A stretch of DNA of 64,000 bases from Ricinus communis (lineage: Eukaryota; Streptophyta; Magnoliopsida; Malpighiales; Euphorbiaceae): NCBI RefSeq assembly GCF_019578655.1, contig NC_063261.1, positions 27,011,126 to 27,075,125 on the forward strand. Reading direction: 5' to 3'. The position numbers were made by a program, and so were the translations under genes. Below, piece after piece: positions 12,890-23,029 of this stretch. The number at the start of each line of letters is the position of its first letter. Positions within the stretch are counted from its first letter, which is position 1. The notes under the pieces are model-generated. The model ran no database searches, was not told the DNA's origin, and worked only from the letters and a program-made list of their open reading frames with translations.

Positions 12890-14220
12890 CTGACGTAGGT
12901 GATGAAATATCAAGGATTGAGAAGAATTCAGGCTAAAGACATGTTTTAAGTCATCACTTATCAGAAGCCAAGTCTTTTGGAGGAAGAGCAAAAATCTGTA
13001 CAAAAGATCATTGTCAATAAGGCGTGATCACGCCTTACAATCTGTGAGCTGCTGGAACCTGCAGAAGAGAGCTTTGAATTTTTCAAGATAAATTTGTGGT
13101 GGACCCACTTTTATATAATTTTCCTTATTTTTGAAGTGCTGGATAAAGAGAACTTACTTCCATGTATTTAGGATTTTAATTTGTTTAGATTATCCTTTAT
13201 CTTATCTTTTCTTATAGGGATAAGATCATATAGAAAGTTTATTTCTTTTTTATAAGGATTATCCTATTAGGGTTTAGGTTTGACTTCCTATATAAGGAGG
13301 CTAGTTCTACCAAGTAAAGCACGGCTGACAGTGCTTTGATATTTATTATTTTTCTTCTTTTATTCCCTATAATTTTTTTCTTGTGAATTTTTACTCCACC
13401 ATGTGTGGCTAAGTTTTTAGTTTCTCATTCAAGAGTGAATAAATTTCAATTGTGATTTTGTTAGGCTTTGTGCTTAACATAATTCTTCTTTAATTCAAGT
13501 ATTCTTTATTTCTTGTTTTTATTATTTATGAATTTTTGATATTGACTGAACTGACGAATTAACTTTGATATTGATTTTTCTATTACTAAACTTTGAGTTT
13601 GTGATCCGTAATTACCATGAACAATTGACACAAGTAGCAATGAGCTGGCTCATGTGTGTGTGATTGTGGCCTTTTCGAATTATATAGCTTGCATGATAGG
13701 CTCTAGGAAAATAAAGGGACAAGGTTAATTCAATTGTAGCTATCTCGAATAATTAATGTTGGTTTAGTCATTCTCATTATTCTTAATGATATCATTAAGT
13801 TGATATGGAATGCTATCGTGCCCAATTGACTAATAGTAAGTTTTGATTTGGATGCTGGGTTTGAGTCAATTATATTAGGAGAATTACACTTGTTGCGGCT
13901 TTTTCGAATAAGTAGACTAAGTACTTGAATAGAAAATTTGATATTTTAGCCTATAATCATGATTACAATTGGATGGAATTAGCACTATTGAATTGGAAAT
14001 TTGTTAAGATTGATTTTTATTTACTTTAATATTCAGCCTTCATTATTTTCTGTTTATTTATAATTTTGATTCAAACATTCAAAATCCCCCCATTTTCATT
14101 TTACCTTGAAAAACTATCCACATTGGTTCCTTTGGGATTTGACCTGGTTTCACTATTTCTATAAGTTAGTTTAGAAAAATCAGTAATTTATTTTGAAGGG
14201 CTTCGGCAACCCGTTCAATT
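12890..14220 (+). mobile_element. LTR-retrotransposon-like non-coding remnant
   Basis: The sequence reads like an LTR plus leader. It has a 20-bp perfect palindrome at 13018-13037 (core GGCGTGATCACGCC), a TATA-like CTATATAAGGAGG near 13289, a T-rich leader, and near the end a stretch around TTTGGGATTTGACCTGG and CTTCGGCAACCCG. Similar non-coding stretches are common in plant LTR retroelements. No open frame or matching second LTR was found, so this rests on resemblance only. Confidence 0.4.
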
Positions 14221-14221
14221 A

Positions 14222-14297
<76 letters not shown>

Positions 14298-14304
14298 TAT
14301 ATAC
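14222..14304. repeat. Compound microsatellite (CT)n(TA)n(CA)n
   Basis: About 19 nt of CT repeat run into about 49 nt of TA repeat and then a short CA tract. Confidence 0.95.
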
Positions 14305-14627
14305 GAATAGATACCAAAATATGTATATAAATACTATTTTTTATATAATTCTTTAGAAGATAAAACTTTTATTTATAATTTCATTATTTTGATATGCTAA
14401 AAACTTTAACGTGTAGTAATGTGGACATTGTTGTTTCCTTTTAATTTTTATGTTTAGAAGTATATAGTGAAGAAGGAGGAGGAGAATGAATACATAGGAC
14501 GATGAAATAAAGAAAGAGGGAATTATTATATAACTAGCAAAGAAATGAGATGGCATGAAGTTAATCCAAGACTTGCTTGCTAGTTATTTAATTTCATTCG
14601 ATTTCTTTTATACATAATTGTTACGAC

Positions 14628-17344
14628 CCAAATCTAGAGCCGCATCGGCTCTAGGAGACAAGAGATGCACGTGGCTGTCGGTGCCCGTACCAAGCCTAAA
14701 GACACACATTCTAAACCGAATTCTCGCATCTCTCATCACAATTCAACTAAACCTTTAAGGTTTAGTAGACCCCAATTCTTAATTAATTTAATTAACACTA
14801 AATTAATTAGTATCCAGCTCATTATCAACCATAATCTATCATTTCGTTCTACAATTTAACTATAAACATTTCTCGAATATACTATTTGCAAGTCCACAGT
14901 ATAAGAATTTTCTTATCATCAAGATTAACCAAATATATTTTCTTACCATCTCACATCTAAGGTTTTAATTTACATCAAATTTGTACTATGGAGACTAGAA
15001 TTCAATGACCAAATGAATACTCAAATCAATTACGAAGTGCCACTAAGAAGAAATGTAGCACCACGTCTCATAAGGAACGAGCTAACCTGAAAAAATAACT
15101 GAGGAGAGTCAGACCTCGCTAAGTGAATAATATATCATATATACTCTAGCATTAGTAAATCACACATTCATGCAATATATATTTTATATATTCATATACA
15201 TTCACATTCAAATCAAATCTTATGATGCTTAATGCATAAGACATGGGAGGATATAGAAAGAATGTGAATATAACTCTTACCACTTCTTAAACATTAAATT
15301 AAGGATTTACTACTAAAGGCGGCCATCACCCTCAAGGCTCAGTGCTTGACCCTCTAGTTATCTTGTGTAGTTCACCAATAAGTGTCCATCACATCTCAAA
15401 CTTGAGGCTTAACCTTGTGGTACCTCCCATCACATATAGAGACGCCTGTCACCCTCAGGGTTCGGTGCCCAACTCTCTAACCAAAATGAACTCAATTATC
15501 TATGTTAATATACCTTATACATTCTTAAATTTTCTATCCTACCAGTATACACATGGTCTAATGATTTTACCATCGGCTAGGTTGTTCTAAATCATCTTCG
15601 TCACGCAACTACATATTGTATAGTCATATCATGCATTTCACCTAGTCAAAACTACATTACATGCTTACTTTTTCAACGTACATAATAGGCTTGAAATGCA
15701 AGGGGCTAGAGGAATAACACACAAGCATATATGTCACATTACTCACCTCGATTGACATGCAAAACAAATAAATAATTCTACCTTTCAACCCGTGAAGAGC
15801 CTTAGCTCAAGCGTGTATCGTCAACTGAATTCCCTAGGCGATCGTTGACTCTCAACATCTAATCCAAACCAAACTATTAGAAGGGAACTAAAATTCCTAA
15901 TTCTATTTCCAACCCCACAAGTAAGATCACAAGCACATATCATACATCACACATCATCACATCAACATATGCCAATTTCATCATATTCAATTCATACATA
16001 TTTTTTAAGCATATTATTAATAACCACAAATGGTTCATTTCAAAAATACTCTTGAGTTATTTACCAAGAAAGTATTAGCCATCAATATATTATCAAATTT
16101 ATTATTTATCTATCATATAGCATCAATAATACAATTTACTTAAGTATTTATCCAATTAAAACTATCAATTTATTCAATTATTTATAAATTGCCACATAGG
16201 ACAGATTAAGCATAAAAATATATAATCCCAATTAACTACCAAAACAGTAGAATCAAGTCTTTTTTAAAACTAAGGATTTTTGGAAGACGAACCAAAGGTT
16301 CCATAGGTTCAAATCACACCTAATTTGAACCTATAAAACTCAAGATAAGGCTAAACTAAAAGCACTATACAAGACAGACTCACTCAGGCAGGTCCGGAGA
16401 TCCAACCGGTGGATCACTCTAGAAATGTTACCCCATAAACTCGACTATTATATCAACAATATATCCAAAAACGAACCGTTAAAGTGCTCTAAAACGCGAA
16501 ATTTGAATTAAAACATTTGACTGTCCAATCTGGTGCAGAGTTGCACGGTCCAGGTCACCTTTCAAGGGAAAATCAACTTGGTTTGGGTCACTAGGCAGAA
16601 AATCCATCACAGGGCTATACAGTTCGGTCAAATATCAAAGAAAACCTCTCTGGTCCATGCGGGAGCCCAGAAAACACGATTTTTGAAGGATTTTACCTCC
16701 CGAACAACTCCAAACACAAATCTAATAATTTCTAACAACACCCAACCCAAGTTAACATAATATTCATGTAACTAACACGCTAAATCATGCAAATTAACAT
16801 CATTAAAACTCAAATCATCAACAAAATATGTTTAATCACAACAATCTCTCAAAATTAAACCAATTTTAAATGGGTTTAATACCCAACACACAATCTTCAA
16901 ACATAATCACTTAGATTTGTTAAATAACACTTTCATATTATAAAATCAATATATAAGTCACTAAATCATGCATTTAATCCGTAAAATTAACTCACTAATC
17001 ACACTACATACACATCAAAACCCAAAATCCCCAATTTAAAAGGTTAAGACACTAATCTTGACCAAGGAGAGAGAACATAAGAATTTTATAGGGGAAATAA
17101 GAGTCTCATGATCCAAGATGTTGGTTGACCCAAAAATGTTCTCCTAACACTTTTAAACACTTGATTTAAGCTTGATTCTAAAAAAGCTCCTCAATCCTTT
17201 AATAGCCTCAATAATGATTTAGTACCAAAATATTTAATATAACTCTGGATAGAGAGTTAGAAGATGATGTTGATTTAGATTTAGTTTGCTATAGATTAGA
17301 GAGTAGATAAACTTGATTTAGTTTATGAGTAAATAGGGTGTTTT
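14628..17344 (+). mobile_element. Retroelement-like non-coding sequence beginning TGTTACGACCC
   Basis: The stretch opens at 14628 with TGTTACGACCC followed by an ATC-CATCGG-type segment, an opening seen on a widespread class of plant LTR elements. It is somewhat richer in C than its surroundings and contains no recognisable coding frame. The expected mirrored end (GGGTCGTAACA) was not found, so the right part is missing or too diverged. The right limit given is where a solo LTR begins. Confidence 0.4.
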
Positions 17345-17439
17345 GGTTGTGTTGAACCTTGAGAGTTATTAATCCTATTTGATGATTACAAACAATTAAG
17401 AATGACTAATTTTATGTTTGTGTGTTTATGTGCAAGTAA

Positions 17440-17632
17440 GAGGTGTATATTTGTGAGTATGAGAGAACAACCCCTTGAAAGGGGTATATTTGTGTGTAGA
17501 AGAAAATAACCTCATAAAAGGGGTATATTTATGAATATGAGAAAATAACCCTATAAGTGGGGTATATTATTGAGTTTGAGAAAATAACCACATAAAAAGG
17601 ATATATTTACTAATATGAGAAAATTGGTTCTC
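17440..17632 (+). repeat. Tandem repeat, 39-bp unit, about five copies, inside the solo LTR
   Basis: Units start with GGGGTATATTT and continue through GAGAAAATAACC. At least three are exactly 39 bp apart and the outer ones are diverged. The array is contained in the solo LTR. Confidence 0.85.
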
Positions 17633-17754
17633 TTAAAATATGACAGTTTCATGTATATGAATTTTTATTCATGGCTATTAAACCTCAATTTTTCAAGCAT
17701 GAAGAATTCTTGCCTCAAATAGTAAAAAGGACAGTAGTGTTCATGACATCCTTT

Positions 17755-18290
17755 CTAGCCGTAAAAACGAGAATTGATGGTCGTGAAGAATAATTGACAG
17801 CCATGAAGAATAATTCACGCCTATGAAAATGATCTCTTCCTCAATATTAGAAGATAACACAAAAGGGTTCACGGGGAGAGTTCCCAACCCGTGAAGGAGA
17901 TTTTCACAGCCGTGATAAATAATTCACACTCGTGAAAAATGATCTCCTCCTTAAAATTTAAAGAAACTATAAAAGGGTTTACGAGGAAGGTTCCCAAGCC
18001 GTAAATACGATTTTTCAATTGTGAACAAATCTCTCAGCTGTGAAGGAGATCTTCCTAATCGTGAAGAAGATGTTCACGCTCCAGAATGATGAAAACTCTC
18101 CAAATCTTCAAGGAATCCCAGAAGAGCTCATCCAAGCCGTGAAACCAAAGTTTCCAGCTATGAACAAAAGTTTCCAGCCGTGAAAAAGTATTCACGACCA
18201 TGATGGATTCCATCTTTTCGAATCTATTTTTCGTGTTGATGATTCACGGCCGTGAAGAATTATTCACGCCCGTGAAGCTGTATTTATAAC
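17755..18290. repeat. Cluster of short palindromes TTCACGNCCGTGAA in the solo LTR
   Basis: More than ten perfect or near-perfect copies of a 14-bp palindrome occur here, for example TTCACGGCCGTGAA at 18243-18256 and TTCACGCCCGTGAA at 18263-18276, with others missing one arm. Spacing is irregular. It is clearly patterned; its role in the LTR is unknown. Confidence 0.8.
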
Positions 18291-18899
18291 AGTTGTTAAA
18301 ATGACTATTTTTGTATTTAATGAAGGTGCAACGACTCTATTTCACTTATATGTATTTAAACATCATTTTTAAGTATTCTAGGTCAAGCAAGATCATTTAC
18401 TTTGAGCCTCCATTGTGCATTTATTCTAAACAAATTAAAATCTTCATCTTTTCATATTGTATTAAAGGTTCAAGCTTGTGATTGAATCTTTGGGTAGTTG
18501 AGTATTTTATTCTTATATTCAAAGCTCAAAAGGCAGGATTGGGTGTTTGGGTAAGGGATTAAAAGCTCTTGTAACTAAGATTAAAAATATTAGAGTGGGT
18601 TAGAATATAAGCCTAGAAAACACTTGGATTAAAGTGTGAGCCTTTGGGAGAACATTTGTGTTTGTTCTTAGCCTTGTAAAAGAACATAAATAGAGTTAGG
18701 TTTGTAATTATATTTGATAGTGAAAATCTGAAGAGAGTTCTTAAGGGGTGGATGTAGCCAAGAGCTGGCCGAACTACTATAAATTCTTAGTGTTGTGAAT
18801 TATATTTGATTTTTTATTTTTGGTTTAAGTTTATGTTTTATTTTTATTTTCAACCAATTCACTTTCCTCCGTCTTAGTTGCCACTAGAATTACAGGTTG

Positions 18900-20400
18900 T
18901 TAAGAGAATGAGAGAAGAAAAAAGAGAAAGAAAAGTAGTTTGTTACAGGTTGTTAAATGTTTATATTCAAATATTTGAAATGGATATTAAAAAAACTAGT
19001 TTCAAATACTAATTTTATACCAAAAATATATTTACTATATGCGAAATATATACTAAAATATATTGAAATAAATATGAAAAAATAGTTTTAGATACTAGTT
19101 ATGCATACCAAATTAATATCATCTAACATATATAAAATGTATATCAAATATATACTAAACATATACTAGACAACTCAATATTATAAAACTTATGAAAACA
19201 TACACAAAATTGCCAATAAAGTATATTACTTTATAAAAAAATATAACTAACGTATACTATCATATTTTTGAAATAAAATTTCAATAGTACTTTTAAAAGA
19301 AAAAGTTTTTAACAGTAAAAATGATATTTTTAGTATCTCTTAGAGTATTTATAAAAGAATAAAAAAAAACAATAATACGCTTTTAAAAGAATATAAATTA
19401 TAAATATACCCTCAAATCAGTAGCTACCTAAAATAAAGATTTCATCTGGTCTACCTTTCAAAATAACAATCGTAATGCCTTTTTCTTCCTTCATACATTA
19501 GAAAATTGACAATATCATCTCTTTCTCTACAAAAACTTTCAAAAAAGAACAGAAATAACTACACTAGTCTTCCTTCTATCTGCAAAAGCTCCATCTTCAT
19601 GCTTTAATTGTACAATTAACGTACAAGAGATTAAATTCTATCAAATTTCTTTAGAAACTCCTTCTCAAAACAATATGAGCTGCTCCTCCTTCCATTCTTC
19701 GATAAAAAGTATTGGTACATAGATATGAAGAATCAACTGTACATAGATATGAAGATTTATTCAAGACCAGAAATTAAAGGTAATCTTTTTCAATTTAAAC
19801 AATAAAAGAATAAAGAAAAAAATTTACACATCTAATTTGTTAAACATATAGAGAAAAAAATATTTTACAATCTTATATAATGATTATAAAAAAAATTATA
19901 AAAAAGGAGAAAAAAGTTTGATTTGTCATTTGTTTATTAGGTGAAGATATTAAGTTAATGACTTGTTTATTAACTATTTGAAACATCTAATTTATAAAAA
20001 TATTTATTAAATTTAATGATTCTTTGCATAACATATTTGGAGAACTTACTAGTATTCATATAATACAATGGTGAATGGAATTAAAATATGAATTACATCA
20101 ATTTTGATGTAATGGGAATGCTACTAAAAAGAAGTGATTACAACAGTTTAATATAAACACTATCAGATTAACTGAAGATCAATCAAACATCAACTAGATT
20201 GAAAATTCAGTATCAAGTCAAGAGCGTATATCCACCTTTGAAAATAGAAGATCTATAAGGAGCTAAAAGATATAGAACCAGATTGCACAAAATATCCATT
20301 ATGCATAACATTTTTGAATCAAGAAGAGGAAAACAACTTCTTTGATTCAACATTCACATTCCAAAATAGAAAATAGCAATAAATAAAGCAGGTCCATCAA
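18900..20400. other. AT-rich transposon DNA between the solo LTR and the MULE relic
   Basis: No coding frame is recognisable. From about 19370 to 19530 it holds the second copy of the putative MULE terminal region also seen at 11730-11870. This copy is about 1 kb upstream of the transposase relic, so it may be the left end of that element. Confidence 0.45.
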
Positions 20401-21118
20401 GATAAAAAGGGTCCCGGAAAGAAGATTAACGAATGAAGAACAAATAGAGAGCATTCTAGATGCACTTGAATGTGTGATTTTAATGAGCAATGATGAAGAA
20501 GTAGAAAGAAAGAGGCAAGAAGTAAATGTGATATCAAACATAAAGCATTCAAAAATAAAAGAAGATTAGGCATATAAAGACAAACTCACTCTCCAAAGAG
20601 TAATCAACTTCTACTCTTAACAAGCACTTCCAATATAAGGTGCAAGAATCTTGTAATAGATAGTATTTTTTACAATACTTGGATGAAAATTGTAAATAGA
20701 AACTAAGAGCTTCAACACAAGGAAAAATAAAAATGTCTATGATTCAAAAGCTAAAAAACGTACGTATCTATCCATTAGGAATAAGACATAGTGATAAAAG
20801 GCAAGCGACTACAACAATCATCGAAAATTACATAAAACTAAAATATGTCAGCATCAAAACGGTCTATACTTCTTTAGATATAATAAGAGACATGAAAGAT
20901 AAATATAGTATATTTGTAGACTACTCAAAATCTTGGAGATTAAAGGAAAAAAATTACAAAAATAAGAGAAAAATAAGAAGAATCTTATGGGATGTTGCCT
21001 AGTTACTTGTACATGATAAAAATTTAAATTCTGATTCAATTGTGAAGTTGCATACCTAAAAAGATCTCACATTCCTATATGTATTCATGGTACTTTAAGC
21101 TTCAATAAAAGGATGGAT

Positions 21119-21480
21119 TTGTTGTTGCTGCTGCTACGAAGAAAGATGTCTTGAAATTCTTTGTACTTTTTTGAAGTTTTTTTTGGGAGTTGTACAAATA
21201 ATATATGCATATCACATGGCTGACTTCCGAATAAACCTTTTGCGTTGTTGTTTTAATGCTTTCATGTCTATCCAATACAATACACATTTCATTTCTAACC
21301 CTAAATGTCTCCTTTAATTTCATTAAAACCACTCCCAATATGCATCATTTTCAAAATTTATTATGCAAAATGCTACAGAAAATATTTTACCATTTGCATC
21401 TAGTGTGCTTGCTCAGAGAAGTGTTCCTCCATAGATATGTTTGAGAAAAGTTCTATCTACTATTATTATTAGAAAGCTTT
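21119..21480 (-). pseudogene. Inverted DDE catalytic segment of the MULE transposase
   Basis: On the minus strand this reads as the part of the transposase that should lie between ASIKGW and the YLENVG region of the flanking plus-strand pieces. Its order on the minus strand is VDRTFLK, GGTLL, LDANGKIF, a WEWF word, LKETF, CIVLDRHESIK, KVYSEVSH and then a NFKTSFFVAAA end. One stop and one frameshift are visible. Left and right breakpoints are near 21118 and 21480. Confidence 0.8.
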
Positions 21481-21799
21481 GAATATCACATGTCTGAAAT
21501 AGACAAGGTAGACAGATGCATAAGACTTTACCTAGAGAATGTCGGCTACTATAAGTGGACAAAAGCACACAACATCAATAATAGACACACAATCTTGACA
21601 ATAAATATAGTTGAATTAATGAATGCAAAAAATATAGCAGTAAGAGATCTATCACTAATAGCTTTGTTGGAGTACCTACGTGCTTTAATTTAAGAATCGA
21701 ACCACACAAATAGAGATTTAATAAAAGTATACTTTCATAAGGCTAGCAAATATAGCAGAAGAAATACTCAATGAAAACTACATCGACTCATTCAAAATG

Positions 21800-21865
21800 A
21801 ATGTTAGATTTACTAACTCTAAACTAATTCATAATGTTAGATTTACTAACTCTAAACTAATTCAT
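21800..21865 (+). repeat. Perfect 33-bp tandem duplication
   Basis: The unit beginning AATGTTAGATTTAC is present twice without a gap, at 21800-21832 and 21833-21865. It lies in the AT-rich insertion within the MULE transposase relic. Confidence 0.95.
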
Positions 21866-22689
21866 ATTTTTAAACTATATATATTATACCCTAGATATAT
21901 TTTTGGTATACTTTAAGTATATGTTCCTGTTTAAAAACACAACTGATGACTATAAAAACTAATATGCAACATGAATTCATAAATTAAAAATAAAATAAAT
22001 AGTATATTTTGAATAAATTAGAAATAAATTATGAATAAATAGTTGTTTAATAAGAAAACTTATGAATAAAATTGTATTTAAGATAATTCACAAAATTAAT
22101 TCTACATTTAGATTACATATATTATACGCTATATAAATTTCATGTATGAGTAACTTAGATTACATATATTTAAATTTCATATATGTTTTATATAAATTTT
22201 TTTGTTTCATACAATAAAAAAACAAAATTTAGCATAAATCTACACTATGATTACAAGTCTCAAAATCAACATATGAATTATACATAAGATATGAGTATGA
22301 GAAGGCATATATAGTAGACCTAACAATAAAAATACGTACATGCAAGAAATTTTAAATTGACTTGATACCATGCCAATATGCTACAACAGTCCCCAAGGAA
22401 ATGCATCAAGAACTATATGCTTTCTGCTCAAAATACTTTACAAAAGAGATGTTACTAAAAACATATGAAGCAATAGTGCATCCAATAGACAATCAAATAA
22501 TGTGGAACATACCAACATAAGTAAAAAAAAATAATTTTCCTACCACCACAAGGAAGAACAAACTTTGTAAGACCAAAAAAGAGAAGAATTTTAGTAAGAT
22601 GGGAGAATAAAAAATAAAACAAATGTAGCAAATATAGACAACAAGGATATAACATAAAGACAATTAGAAATCTATGAAAGAAAAATTAA

Positions 22690-23029
22690 TACTTTAGAAA
22701 TTTCAACGGTATTGTTTTAGAATAATATCAGTTGATTTTTAGTTAAGAACAAGTTTAGTTTTGGTAAATGGAATTTCAACTAAATAATTGTAAGAATTTG
22801 GAAAATTCAAATATTATTATTATTTTATTAAAAAATTAATATGCATTATAATAAGTATGGAATTCGATTTTCATTACCTGTTGTTAGTATAATATCAAGA
22901 TATTAATAAAAATACTATTTTTATATTAAAAAAATATAAACAAATATCTATAATAATGTTCAAAAATATAAAATAACTGGTAAATAAAAAGAAAAAAATA
23001 TTTACATCATAAGTTAATTGATTTGATGA
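22690..23029. other. AT-rich spacer between MULE transposase and pararetrovirus fragment
   Basis: No coding capacity or clear repeat was found. Confidence 0.5.

Larger units (their letters stand above)
17350..18894 (+). mobile_element. Solo LTR of a Ty1-copia-type retrotransposon
   Basis: The element begins TGTTGAACC and ends AATTACA, the TG...CA form of an LTR, and is flanked on both sides by the 5-bp duplication GGTTG (17345-17349 and 18895-18899). Near its 3' end it has GGTGGATGTAGCC, then CCGAACTACTATAAATTCTTAGTG and CCAATTCACTTTCCTCC, words typical of copia LTR ends. No internal region or second LTR follows, so this is a 1545-bp solo LTR left by recombination. A second ACA-GGTTGTTAA occurs about 50 bp downstream and is an alternative end. 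Confidence 0.75.
20560..22690 (+). pseudogene. Mutator-like (MULE) transposase relic with inverted middle segment
   Basis: Three pieces of one plant MuDR-type transposase are present. The amino-terminal piece (plus strand, 20560-21118) has the DNA-binding-type region including PLGIRHSDKRQA and YSKSWRLKE and runs up to FLYVFMVL and ASIKGW. The catalytic piece (21119-21480) is on the minus strand and includes VDRTFLK, GGTLL, DANGKIF and LDRHESIK, with the DDE-domain words in the right order when read in reverse. The carboxy-terminal piece (plus strand, 21484-22690) has YLENVGYYKW, the NIVELMNAKN region, LLEYLRALI and a SWIM-like zinc-finger relic (22290-22400) in which the usual CxH reads CQ. 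Stops and frameshifts occur throughout, so the protein is dead. An AT-rich insertion with a 33-bp tandem repeat interrupts the last piece. Confidence 0.82.

Noticed and set aside
21256..21444. Plus-strand open frame inside the MULE relic
   Set aside because: The meaningful transposase reading of this stretch is on the minus strand; the plus-strand frame is its shadow.
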